Shown: piece by piece, positions 45,991 to 56,589 of the stretch
Numbering within the stretch: the stretch's first letter is position 1
How the letters are laid out: the number at the start of each line of letters is the position of its first letter
NCBI RefSeq assembly: GCF_905171765.1
Contig: NC_053392.1
Location: 103,404,220 to 103,468,219 of the forward strand
Source of the DNA: Bufo bufo
Taxonomy: Eukaryota; Chordata; Amphibia; Anura; Bufonidae
DNA length: 64,000 bases
Direction: 5' to 3'
Notes under the pieces: generated by a model
The model's database searches: none
What the model saw: the letters and a program-made list of their open reading frames with translations, nothing else
Told to the model about the DNA's origin: nothing
Position numbers and translations under genes: made by a program

Positions 45991-46159
45991 AAGTCTGGAA
46001 TATAAATGTCTAAAAATTTTTACGCATTTGGATTCCGTGAGGGGTATGGTGAGTTCATGTGAGATTTTATTTTTTGACACAAGTTAGTGGAATATGAGAC
46101 TTTGTAAGAAAAAAATAAATAAATTCCGCTAACTTGGGCCAAAAAAATATCTGAATGGA

Positions 46160-47340
46160 GCCTTACAGAGGGGTGATCAATGACAGGGGGGTGATCAATG
46201 ACAGGGGGGTGATCAATGACAGGGGGGTTGATCAATGACAGGGGGGTTGATCAATGACAGGGGGGTGATCAGGGAGTCTATATGGGGTGATCACCACAGT
46301 CATTGATCACGCCCCTGTAAGGCTTCATTCAGACGTCCGGATGCGTTTTGCGGATCCGATCCATCTATCAGTGGATCCGTAAAAATCATGCGGACGTCTG
46401 AATGGAGCTTTACAGGGGGGTAATCAATGACAGGGGGGTAATCAATGACAGGGGGGTGATCAGGGAGTCTATATGGGGTGATCACCACAGTCATTGATCA
46501 CGCCCCTGTAAGGCTTCATTCAGACGTCCGGATGCGTTTTGCGGATCCGATCCATCTATCAGTGCATCCGTAAAAATCATGCGGACATCTGAATGGAGCT
46601 TTACAGGGGGGTGATCAGGGAGTCTATATGGGGTGATCACCACAGTCATTGATCATGCCCCTGTAAGGCTTCATTCAGACGTCCGGATGCGTTTTGCGGA
46701 TCGGATCCATCTATCAGTGCATCCGTAAAAATCATGCGGACATCTGAATGGAGCTTTACAGGGGGGTGATCAGGGAGTCTATATGGGGTGATCACCACAG
46801 TCATTGATCATGCCCCTGTAAGGCTTCATTCAGACGTCCGGATGCGTTTTGCGGATCGGATCCATCTATCAGTGCATCCGTAAAAATCATGCGGACATCT
46901 GAATGGAGCTTTACAGGGGGGTGATCAGGGAGTCTATATGGGGTGATCACCACAGTCATTGATCACGCCCCTGTAAGGCTTCATTCAGACGTCCGGATGC
47001 GTTTTGCGGATCCGATCCATCTATCAGTGGATCCGTAAAAATCATGCGGACGTCTGAATGGAGCTTTACAGGGGGTTGATCAATGACAGGGGTGCAATCA
47101 ATGACAGGGGGGGTGATCAGGGAGTCTATATGGGGTGATAACCACAGTCATTGATCACGCCCCTGTAAGGCTTCATTCAGACGTCCGGATGCGTTTTGCG
47201 GATCCGATCCATCTATCAGTGGATCCGTAAAAATCATGCGGACATCTGAATGGAGCTTTACAGGGGGGTAATCAATGACATGGGGGTGATCAATGACAGG
47301 GGGGTGATCAGGGAGTCTATATGGGGTGATCAGGGGTGAT
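46160..47340. repeat. Satellite array, 155/191-bp units with 18-bp subrepeats
   Basis: Six units each start with GGCTTCATTCAGACGTCCGG at 46321, 46512, 46667, 46822, 46977 and 47169; spacings are 191, 155, 155, 155 and 192. The length difference is due to extra copies of an ~18-bp module 'gatcaatgacaggggggt', which also forms a small array at 46170-46265. Within each unit 'cagacgtccg' and 'cggacgtctg' form an inverted pair. The arrangement is not a CRISPR array. Confidence 0.88.
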
Positions 47341-47745
47341 CAGGGGCTAATAAGGGGTTAATAAGTGACGGGGGGGGGGTGTAGTGTAGTGTAGTGGTGC
47401 TTGGTGGGACTTTACTGAGCTACCTGTGTCCTCTGGTGGTCGATCCAAACAAATGGGACCACCAGAGGACCAGGTAGCAGGTATATTAGACGCTGTTATC
47501 AAAACAGCGTCTAATATACCTGTTAGGGGTTAAAAAAAACACATCTCCAGCCTGCCAGCGAACGATCGCCGCTGGCAGGCTGGAGATCAACTCTCTTACC
47601 TTCCGTTCCTGTGAGCGCGCGCGCCTGTGTGCGCGCGTTCACAGGAAATCTCGGCCATCGCGAGATGACGCATATATGCGTGACTCTGCGCAGGGCTGCC
47701 ACCTCCGGAACGCGATCCTGCGTTAGGCGGTCCGGAGGTGGTTAA

Positions 47746-47789
47746 ATAAGTATACTCCCCCCTTCCTCTGTATAGGGGCCCATTGCCTG
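47746..47789 (+). repeat. PLE2 3' arm, terminal part
   Basis: Continues the 3' arm beyond element C: 'aaataagtatactcccccc' to 'gggcccattgcctg', the inverse of 37388-37432. Ends at the target duplication. Confidence 0.8.
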
Positions 47790-48122
47790 CAAGTTTAACC
47801 ACAGACAGAACACTGTCCCCCAATCCCCCCTCCCCCCAACAGAACCCCTTGGGACAAGAGCATTTAAATGACGTCGCATCATAGGGTCTGGCATATCATC
47901 ACATTAATCATACGCATCACGATGCATTAAGTCATAACAGTACACTTTTGAACAATGTAATACATCCTTCAAGAGTAAACAGTCAGGTATACAGAATATG
48001 AAGTACTCCTATTCCAGCAGTCATTTAAGGCAGCCCATTTAAGTAAACAATCCCTTTATATTTCTTTGCACACCTTTCCACCCTCTCCTTTACATCCCTT
48101 ATACCCTCACACATTCACTCCC

Positions 48123-48729
48123 TTACACCTGCAGATTATAATGTTGAATCCAAAGCGACCATATCTTTTCAAACTTTTTTAAACAGTTTCTCTTTTGGTA
48201 GACATAGTTTTCAAGGCTGATCAGCATATGCACCTTTTTTTCTAGTTCACCCACTGATGGCAGTTGACTATCCAACCAGTGAAATGCTATTACCTTTCTA
48301 GCCTGGTATAGTACCCTAATGACAGCCAATCTTTTCTCAGGCATCAATTCTGGTACATCCACGCAGCCCAATATACACGTCACAATCTCCACACTGAGCT
48401 CAACATCAAAGACAGTTCTCACTATCCCTACTACCCCCATCCAATACCTTCTCAATCTGGGACAATTCCACATTAAGTGTATGAGATCTGCATTCGCCAC
48501 ATCACACCTCGGGCAGCAATCATCAGTTCTGTACCCCATTTTTTTTAATAGGACCGGTGTTTTGTATACTCGGTGTAACAACAGGAGTTGAGACACCCTT
48601 TGAGCTTCACTCACCGCTACCTGGGTGAACTCCTCTAGAACAGTGTCCCATTGCTCCTCAGTTAAATCAGGGGCATCCTTCTTCCATTTATCATATAGCG
48701 GGAACTCCTGCTTTTTAAACTGTGCTTCC
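48123..48729 (-). pseudogene. LINE ORF2 C-terminal fragment (L1/Tx1-like)
   Basis: An open frame of 202 residues up to the 5' truncation point. The CCHC-like box CPRCDVANADLIHLMWNCPR, followed by RRYW, corresponds to CWRCGAGEGSSSHIFWSCPR, followed by LAKFW, in the LINE at 19065. The tail reads LISLENYVYQKRN and LKKFEKIWSLW. Different subfamily from the 19-25-kb copy. No endonuclease or RT left. Confidence 0.85.
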
Positions 48730-48950
48730 ATTAGGATGTATTTTTAATGGGATGAGTCTTCTTTTTGTTATTATGTCCTCTGTTTGCAATGATAACTACA
48801 ATTAAGATGAATTAAAGGTGAGCATGCCCATGATTTGTATGGATGTCATAAAGAAGGTTCCCCTACTAGGGATCCCAACTCTATTAGCCAAATTGGAAAG
48901 CCTTAAAGGATGACCAAATTTATACTATCATTGGTCACTGCAGGGAAATA

Positions 48951-49864
48951 CAGTACAGACCAAAAGTTTGGACACACCTTCTCATTCAAAGAATTTTCTT
49001 TATTTTCATGACTATGAAAATTGTAGATTCACACTGAAGGCATCAAAACTATGAATGAACACATGTAGAATTATATACATAACAAACAAGTGTGAAACAA
49101 CTGAAAATATGTCATATTCTAGGTTCTTCAAAGTAGCCACCTTTTGCTTTGATTACTGCTTTGCACACTCTTGGCATTCTCTTGATGAGCTTCAAGAGGT
49201 AGTCCCCTGAAATGGTTTTCACTTCACAGGTGTGCCCTGCCAGGTTTAATAAGTGGGATTTCTTGCCTTATAAATGGGGTTGGGACCATCAGTTGCGTTG
49301 AGGAGAAGTCAGGTGGATACACAGCTGATAGTCCTACTGAATAGACTGTTAGAATTTTTATTATGGCAAGAAAAAAGCAGCTAAGTAAAGAAAAACGAGT
49401 GGCCATCATTACTTTAAGAAATGAAGGTCAGTCAGTCAGCCGAAAAATTGGGAAAACTTTGAAAGTAAGGGCTATTTGACCATGAAGGAGAGTGATGGGG
49501 TGCTGCGCCATATGCCCTGGCCTCCACAGTCACCGGACCTGAACCCAATCGAGATGGTTTGGGGTGAGCTGGACCGCAGAGTGAAGGCAAAAGGGCCAAC
49601 AAGTGCTAAGCATCTCTGGGAACTCCTTCAAGACTGTTGGAAGACCATTTCAGGGGACTACCTCTTGAAGCTCTTCAAAAGAATGCCAAGAGTGTGCAAA
49701 GCAGTAATCAAAGCGAAAGGTGGCTACTTTGAAGAACCTAGAATATTACATATTTTCAGTTGTTTCACACTTGTTTGTTATGTATATAATTCATATTTTA
49801 TAGTCATGAAAATAAAGAAAACTCTTTGATTGAGAAGGTGTGTCCAAACTTTTGGTCTGTACTG
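48951..49864 (+). mobile_element. Decayed Tc1/mariner transposon
   Basis: Inverted ends CAGTACAGACCAAAAGTTTG and its complement at 49845-49864, flanked by TA (48949-48950 and 49865-49866). At 914 bp it is shorter than the usual ~1.3-1.6 kb. 'ccagaaacctcttgaagctc'-type sequence at 49185-49205 and 49660-49680 mirrors itself, as expected for long subterminal inverted repeats. Confidence 0.85.
49373..49730 (+). pseudogene. Tc1-like transposase with large internal deletion
   Basis: The N-terminus MARKKQLSKEKRVAIITLRN (helix-turn-helix region) is followed after about 35 codons by a shift and then by the C-terminal catalytic block WPPQSPDLNPIEMVWGELDR with the catalytic Glu, and VCKAVIKAKGGYF. The middle, with both catalytic Asp residues, is gone. 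Confidence 0.82.
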
Positions 49865-49866
49865 TA

Positions 49867-51290
49867 TGTTGGCAGCATTTGCCAGTTATTTAGAATTACT
49901 GTTTTAATGGTTGAAGCCATTGGGGAATAGTCGAATGTGAACACCGCTCTATGTTCGCCACCATTGTCATGTTGTCTCCTCTCTTTCTTTTTTCTTATGC
50001 TATTATTATCCTAACCACTACATCACCGAGAGAGCACCACCGTGATGGTTCGGGATACCAGTGTTTAAAGCACCCCAGTGATCGCATAGACACATGCGGC
50101 AATGCTGGCTGCGTTCTTTCTTACTCTCTGCATTATAGATAGTTGATTTCCAGAGGTTCCAGAAGCCAGACTAATGGCAATCAGTTGACTACCAAGATGG
50201 CCATTTATTCGAGAAGGGTTGTCTTGATGAGACAACCGTATTATTGTAAAAATAAGGTCATGGTATGATTATTTCATATGGGAAGAACTTAAATTAAATA
50301 TATAAATGCATTTTACAGACAAGACATATAAACTTGCATTAATGAATTTTTCAGATATGACATCTCTGCAAGTCTCAGTATTCCTGTCCACAAGAAACGG
50401 TAAATGGCAACAATGCCGTTTTTACATCAACTAATAATGTTACCGCAATGACAATATTGATCCAATGGAGATTCTGCATCCTAAGCAAGGATCTAAGCAA
50501 TAGCAGGCAATTAGATTATATTAAATGAAATTAACATGCACAGAACATTATGGCTAGGACTTGTATTGTGAATGATTAATGATCTTTGTAATTTCTCATT
50601 TTATGGAATGAATTCTTTGGAAACATTTCAGAGGCAACAAAAAGATGATACAAACAAACAACAATATTGTGTTTGGTCTATGAAATGTTAACTGCTTCAG
50701 TCCTGGATCAGCTAGCTCCGAGAAAGACCTAACCCGTATGAGAGTGTTGAATCAAATGTATTAAAATATGGCTTTAGATCATTATATGAAAAAAATGTAA
50801 ATCTGTGTCAATGGTTTATTATGCTATCATACCTGAATTCTCATTACCATGGTGTCAGGTATAAATTGCTGATATAGGTCTTAGGGTCACCCCTAGCTCT
50901 GTCTAGTCTAGTGAGTAGTGAGTTAGCTCAGGAAGTGCCAGAAGCTCCATGTGCTCATTTCTCACAGCACAAGTCGAAAGATGCAGGGAATCACAGTCCT
51001 TGAGGATTATCTTCTCAAGTGAAAGACCTCACCATTTCTACTGTACTCCAGAAAGAGAGCAATAAAGGAACCAATAAGGTAGAGAATCTACATGGCCGAG
51101 TACTGGAGTCAGTCAGTAAGGTATTTGCTGTTTAAGGTTGATAGAGATTTTATGCAGTAAGATGGACATTGCTAAAACACCCTTCACTCTTGGACATGGT
51201 CCTGGCCAACCATATCTGAAGCCCTATATACCTCAGTTGAAAATTACAGTCACCATTGTAATAGTCAAATTACAAAAAAATCAAGGGGGC
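49867..51290. other. No gene seen; AT-rich, candidate conserved block
   Basis: Unique-looking. 50230-50700 is AT-rich with 'caattagattatattaaatg', 'cattaatgaa' and similar homeodomain-type cores. Otherwise nothing is recognised. Confidence 0.3.
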
Positions 51291-51740
51291 GTGAAGAAGC
51301 CGAGCGAAACGCGCGTCGGGGTGCGCTCGCCAGAGGTCCAAGGTATGTCCCCCACTATATATTTTATTAGGTAATCACTGGCTAGTTGTTGTTACAGGGC
51401 TCCACATGGGCTGCTGCATGCAAGTGGCTTTGCTATGTCCACATAGACAGCGTACATGGTTGCCGCAACTTTTGTGATGTGTTTACCTGGAAGCAATTAC
51501 CCACATTATTGTAATATACGTCCCCCTTTGGCTGGTTGAGGAGGTTTGTCTTCCTGCATTAATACTACTGCTAAGCCATAAGGAGTGGTATTTGAAGGGG
51601 GTTCAGTTATCCTATGTACCTTTGGTGAGCTGCTGATTCGCAGTGCTACTGCATTACTGCTATTTATTACATTTATTATTTATATGTTGTCTTTCATGAT
51701 GTCATTTAATAAAAATCTATTATTATTATATATGTGTGTT
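51291..51740 (+). mobile_element. Short Penelope-like 3' piece with broken hammerhead (PLE4)
   Basis: Begins GTGAAGAAGCC, then GAGCGAAACGCGCGTCGGGG: the 3' two-thirds of a hammerhead (short stem II, GAAA, stem III ACGCGCGT, cleavage C, GGGG strand). The 5' CCCC strand and the C of CTGA are absent. The piece runs about 450 bp to an AT-rich end with AATAAAAA (51708). The upstream base run 'caagggggc' is unrelated, so the insertion seems to start within the ribozyme. No target duplication found. Confidence 0.55.
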
Positions 51741-53330
51741 TTCGTTTGTTGGTAATATTGAGTACATGCTCACACATAGTTGTTCATCCTTTTTGATGAT
51801 TGTTTCGGTTATAACAACACAAATTTAAGTATCAGAATGTTAGTACAAAAAAGTGAGAGATGGAGCTGTGGGATGAGCTGATAGCTTCCTGTACATATAA
51901 GTGGTAGGGTGCTTGCAGAACTGCCCAGGAGTGGAGGAAATAGGAATGATGGAAATGGAAAGGATGTTAGATATTTGTGGGGTAGCTGAGGTGAAATGGG
52001 CTCCAGTTAATCTCCTCTCAAGGTCGGAAAAATTTGTAGAAAAAAAAAATGGTAACAGGAAATTATGTTATATAACCCAACTAAATGAAAAGGCCCAATC
52101 AATTCTGGTGCCCTGTAGGGGTTTCATCAATGTAAAATGTTGTAGTGACTGGAGTTTTCCTTTAACCTTAGGAGAAGCTAAACGGGTTTGACATTTTATA
52201 TTTGATCTGACAGCTGCATAAACATTGCATTTAATAGCTAATTAAGCCATGGCGAACTCCATTTATCAAAAGACTTTTAGGTTTAAAGATATTCCACATC
52301 ATTATTCTACATCTCCAAGCAATTAATATTTTTAATGAAATTATAAAAAAAAAATATCAACCTTTAGGCTATTTATTTTTGGCGTGAATAGTGAATAAAA
52401 ATGGTGTAAATAAAAATATTCATCAATGTATTATAAGGAACAGATTGTTTCTTTTTGAGAAATCTTATAAAAGTACTTTATATAAATGTAACATTATTAC
52501 TATAATAACACTTTTGAATATTTTAGACTTTTTTGGGGTCTGTTTGGGATATATTACTGTTAATATGCATCTTCTTTTCAATTTTTTACTGGGTCAAAGG
52601 GACTTCTAGACGACTAGTACATAAAATTATTGTACCAAGTAATAATTGTAGCTAATTCGGCAAGTACAGGCCACCATATAATATGTATGGTGTCCTCCCA
52701 TCTCACCCCCGAGAAATGATGTCAAGTACAGTAGATAAGTATTTCAACTGCCTGATAATTTTGTCTCTGTGGAAATAACTGACTTTCAGAGAAGTCTGGC
52801 AGTGGCTTTTTCTCCTCTTCCCATTAACTTCATGTGCATGTTCGGCTAAGCCGTGTGTGCATGTGTATGGGAGGGCTGGAAGAGATAGCTGTTAGCCAAA
52901 TGCAAGTTTGGTTGACAGTTATCTCACATGCTCAGCTTTATTCTTTGAATAACGAAAAGTACAATTTTACTATCATTACTGTCATTTAATAGGCATCTCA
53001 ACAGAGTGCTAGGGATAAGACATAGGTTGCCTACTTTGATCTAATGTGTATAGCCAGCTTTAGGGTAAATGGCCATAAGCATCACGTGTCATCTCCTATC
53101 CAAAGGGAGCCAAGGAAATCAAATGTACTACAAACTTGGGGTAGATAAGATTAGATATCCTGCAAGAGATATACAACTGACAAGCAAAAGGGTAACAATC
53201 TTTTGAACTTTTGACTTTCAGGTTCCATATCTCACTATCTACTACAGCTTCAAACCTGATATTACTGAGACCTGGGAACCAGGTATAAGAACCGTTTAGA
53301 GGCCCAAGATCCTACTATAGCGTGAAAGAG
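51741..53330. other. No gene seen; candidate conserved block at 52190-52640
   Basis: No recognisable coding sequence. 52190-52640 contains 'agctaattaagccatggcg' and other compact motif-like words in unique AT-rich sequence. The frames at 51901-52191 and 52391-52609 have no known domain. Confidence 0.3.
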
Positions 53331-53640
53331 CGCACTCCTTTTACAATATCGGCAGCTGATTCCAATTAGATTTCTACAGAACCTGTTCTACTAAGCGCTG
53401 ATACAAGTAGTGCCCCCCTTGACAGAGTGAAGAGGGTGTCAGCAGTATGTTTGTGTTGATGTCACTGATCATTTAGATCTTCTACATATCTAACAGAAGA
53501 GCAACCCCCAAAAACAGATCCTGTCTGTTGAGCATCCGCTGTCACTCAGTCAGCATTTGGTCAGTAATCCATCAGTATTGCTAAGGCCCTAAAAACAAAC
53601 AAAAAACAGGAGTGGATCCAAAACAGAGATGACACGTGAA
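53331..53640 (+). repeat. hAT-derived segment, similar to 5739-6050
   Basis: Co-linear with part of the 5414-7455 hAT element ('cgcactccttttac', 'gacagagtg.agagggtgtc', 'gtctgttgagcatccg', 'aacaggagtggatcc'). The similarity stops near 53640, before hAT transposase remnants begin. It suggests that an autonomous relative with this leader inserted here. Confidence 0.65.
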
Positions 53641-53879
53641 TGGAATATTTATTGCTGCTTCTGTGTTTTGTACCCACTCTTGCTTTTGGCTACCTAATCA
53701 TGAGCCAATCATGATGCAAAATAGGAACCATGTCATACAGGCCTTACAGCTGCTACACGTTGTGTGTCTCATTTTTCTGTCCTTCTGACAGATCATAAGA
53801 AGGGTCAAATAAATGGTGATGTCAACCAGGCCAAAAAAGGCAAAATAATGGCCCTGTCATGGGTGGGGAGGGTGGATAC

Positions 53880-54370
53880 AGCATGAGAAGTCCACAGAGT
53901 GGCCCAGTGACAGAGTGATGAGGTGGCAGCAGCATGAGGAGACCACAGAGTGGGGAGTTGGAAGCAGCATGAGAAGACCAAAGAGTGGCCCAGTAACAGA
54001 GTGGTGAAGTGGCAAAAGCATGAGGATACCACAGAGTGGCCTAGTGACAGAGTGTTGAGATGGCAGCAGCATGAGGAGACAACAGAGTGGTGAAGTGGCA
54101 GCAGCATGAGGGGACCACAGAGTGTTGAGGTGGCAGCAGCATGAGGACACCACAGAGTTGTCCAGTTACAGAGTGTTGAGTTGGCAGCAGCAATAGGAGA
54201 CCACAGAGTGGCCCAGTGACAGAGTGTTGAGGTGGCAGCAGCCCGAGGAGAAAACAGAGTTGCCCAGTGACAGAGTGGTGAGGTGGCAGCAGCATGAGGA
54301 GACCACAGAGCATTGAGGTGGCAGCAGCATGAGGAAGCCACAGAGTGGCCCAGAGACAGAGTGGGGAACT
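53880..54370. repeat. Minisatellite next to a hAT transposase remnant
   Basis: Units built from 'gtggcagcagcatgagga' and 'gaccacagagtggcccagtg' 'acagagtg' in variable order, about 33-57 bp each, repeat more than ten times. Minus-strand frames (HSVVSSCCCHL-type peptides) are translations of the repeat. Confidence 0.75.
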
Positions 54371-54701
54371 GGGGAGCAATAACAGCTGAAGATGGTGGGT
54401 GGCAGTAGGAGCACCTGGCAGAAGGTGTGTGGCAGCATCAGAATAGTAGCTGAAGCAGGTAGCCAGAAGAAACAGGTCTCTTTTGACAAAGTTTGGGTGT
54501 GGCACCACGGATGATCTAGTCTGATGCATCAGGAACTGGTGTGTGGAAATTCTGGCTGATCCATGCAAAGGTTAGTTTCACCACATTTTGATCCTGGCTG
54601 ATCCACAGTTTGGGTGGACAGGTGAGTTCTCCTTGGGGTAACTATTCCCCCCCACGCACTAAACACCCGCTCTGATGCCACACTACTGGTCAGGCAGGAA
54701 A

Positions 54702-55181
54702 TATACCTCCCGACGAAGCCTACGTGGCGAAACACGTGTCGAGGTTGAAGCAGTGGGGGAATCGTGTTACTATTCTACAGCAGCAACATGGGTAGGTAAC
54801 TTGGCAGCTGGATCAGGGTGGGACGAGAGGCTTGCAGTTCATTGTTATATGCCATCTTTATTAGTAACATTGCACCGTCCATTGACACCTTACAGCATCC
54901 TTGGACAGATGTTGTGAACAATAGTCAGGTAGTTGTTTTATACCAGGGATCAGCAATTGCACCCGCAACTACACTCTTGTTCACGGCCTCTGGTTAATTG
55001 TTTTTCTCTGCTGTTTATGGTCACATTATCCCCCATTGTGATTCTCCACATTGTATAGCCCTTTGTGGCTCAGTCTCCATGTCCTGTCCCTTTCGAGCAT
55101 TACCTGTAATGATCATGTGATTTATATTGAACAAAATGAGATTTTTTACCTTGTAAAAATCCTTGCTCTTTTTTTGTACAA
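54702..55181 (+). mobile_element. Short Penelope-like insertion (PLE3), 480 bp
   Basis: Splits the hAT remnant between DLWPQL and SSVASERVF. Flanked by caggcaggaaa (54691-54701 and 55182-55192), an 11-bp duplication; a further copy at 55214-55224 belongs to a ~32-bp tandem duplication just outside. Begins three bases before the hammerhead stem and ends in T-rich sequence. No coding region: a solo 3' arm. Confidence 0.72.
54705..54745 (+). ncRNA. Hammerhead relic in PLE3
   Basis: Stem I ACCTC/GAGGT, core CCGACGA (expected CTGANGA, so U4 has become C), stem II GCC/GGC with loop TACGT, GAAA, stem III AC/GT with loop ACGT, cleavage C at 54740. All stems form, but the U4 change in the catalytic core probably abolishes cleavage. 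Confidence 0.7.
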
Positions 55182-56589
55182 CAGGCAGGAAAGCTTGTCC
55201 AGGGCTTGTACAACAGGCAGGAAAGCTTGTCCAGTTGTGGCCACAAATCAAGTTTGGCTGCCCAGTAGTCCAGGGGATCTTTGATGTGGGGTGGCAGGGT
55301 GCAGTGCAAATATGCCACCATCTGATGGTTCAGGTTCTGCTCCATGTCTAGCTGCTGCTGGTGAGTAGTTTTTTCACTACAGTATATAGGATTTCTCGAT
55401 AATAGTTCAGTTTGTCATCCCTCTCACCAGGTGGAAAAAAGGACCCCATTTTGGATCACTAGAAAGGGTCTAACATGGTGGAGAGCCAGTAGTCATCCCT
55501 GTGCCAAATGGTGACAATTCATCTGTCACTACACAAGCAACTGAGCATGCATCGAGCCATTGTGATGCACTGTCTCCATCTCGACTTCATACTGCCACAG
55601 GGTGTCTGGGTCATGTGCCTCATCTTCCTCATCGCCCTGTAGCTCCTCTGGCTGCTCCTGCTCCTCCTCTCCTGTCACCTGTGTAGAAAAAACACCAATT
55701 TCTCTAAGCATTGCTTGTGCTCAAATGTCCTCCTCCACCTCCAGTTCAGCACCCACAGGACTCATGTGGCCATGAGATGTATCTCCTGTCCCCTGGCCAG
55801 CCAGATTTAGCAGCATCTGCTCCAGGACATGAAGCAGTGGAATTACGTTGTTCATCCCGTAGTGCTGGCGACTGAAAAATAAAGTGGCCCCCTCAAAGGG
55901 CCCAAGCAAACGGCAGGTGTTACGCATCTGCTGCAACTGGCTAACATCGAAGTTACACAGGGGAGTACCTCTGTCCGCCGGTATCATCAAGAAATCGTTT
56001 ATGGCCTTTCTCTGTTCATATAGTCGGACAAACATATGGAGGGTGGCGTTCCAACGGGTGGAAACGTCGCATATCAGCTGATGTTGGGGAATGCCATTCT
56101 ACCTTTGCAGCTCAAGAAGAGTCTGCTTTGCAGCGTAAGAGTGGCTGAAGTACATGCACAGTTTCCTGTCCATTTCATTTTGCAGATGGGTGGAAGATTT
56201 CAGTAACCTTTTTACAATCAGATTAAACATGTTCGCCATTCAGGGCGCATGGCTCAGACCTCCTTGATGCAACGCCAAGACCATGTTCTACTCGTTGTCG
56301 GTGACCATGGTTCCGATTTTGAGTTGACAAAGAGAAAGCCAGCATTTGATTTCTTGATGAAGGACGGGGATCAGTTCCTCCCCTGTGTGACTCCGTTTTC
56401 CCAGGCAAGCCAGGTGCATAACAGCATGACACTGCTGTGCCCTGCACATGTGGTATGCTGGAGGAGCACTGTGAACTGTCCCTACAGTCCAGGCTGAGGA
56501 CACGGCGAAGGGTGAGTAGGCAGAGGTGGACATTGTCGCAGGACCAATGGCATGAGAACGTGAAGACGGCAGCGGCACCACCTTGCAGA

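Larger units (their letters stand above)
42953..47741. mobile_element. TTAA-flanked 4.8-kb non-autonomous element C inside PLE2
   Basis: Exact TTAA on both sides (42949-42952 and 47742-47745). Removing it restores 'gctatattttaaataag', which is present inverted at 37428-37444. Termini CCACCTC and GAGGTGG. The interior is almost wholly repetitive: a chain of palindromes (43400-45990), a satellite array (46160-47330) and a final hairpin pair (47430-47590). No transposase frame. PiggyBac-like by target site. Confidence 0.8.
37327..47789 (+). mobile_element. Penelope-like element PLE2 with inverted arms, itself invaded twice
   Basis: Flanked by a 14-bp duplication caagtttaaccaca (37313-37326 and 47790-47803). 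Gene orientation is plus. Order: 61 unmatched bases (37327-37387), inverted 3' segment (37388-40678, interrupted by element B), 5'-truncated RT/GIY-YIG gene (about 40690-41389), 3' region and arm to 47789 (interrupted by element C). The inverted arm also includes the last coding stretch and has lost about 890 bp relative to 41400-42296. The plan is the same as in PLE1. Confidence 0.87.
37277..48729 (-). mobile_element. 5'-truncated LINE hosting a nested stack
   Basis: A 16-bp duplication attaggatgtattttt flanks the whole stack (37261-37276 and 48730-48745). The LINE is on the minus strand: truncated ORF2 (48729-48123), 3' UTR (48122-47804), then, after the inserted Penelope element, the 3' tail at 37312-37277 with AATAAA-type sequence ('attaaagattttc' region) and an A-tract (T-run 37272-37284). 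Removing the insert and one duplication copy gives a continuous LINE 3' end. Confidence 0.85.
54540..56581 (-). pseudogene. hAT transposase remnant (minus strand)
   Basis: Pieces in order on the minus strand: LACLGKRSHTGEELIPVLHQ and IGTMVTDNE (near 56400-56290), then SHSYAAKQTLLELQ (56150), the CDVSTRWNATLHM block (about 56070), LYEQRKAINDFL and RLLGPFEGATLFFSRQHYG (56030-55850). After a gap follow DPLDYWAAKLDLWPQL (55270) and the dimerisation segment SSVASERVFSAWGGIVTPRR (54670). Frameshifts and stops occur throughout, and PLE3 interrupts it. The motifs are those of the hAT superfamily (ZBED-like). Confidence 0.8.

Noticed and set aside
46160..47340. Regularly spaced repeats resembling a CRISPR array
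   Set aside because: The 155/191-bp spacing, the near-identity of 'spacers', the lack of cas genes and the vertebrate transposon context show a satellite inside a TTAA-flanked element.
53805..54568. 178-codon Cys/Leu/His-rich ORF as a possible secreted or metal-binding protein
   Set aside because: It is a translation of a minisatellite; other frames of the same repeat are open as well.
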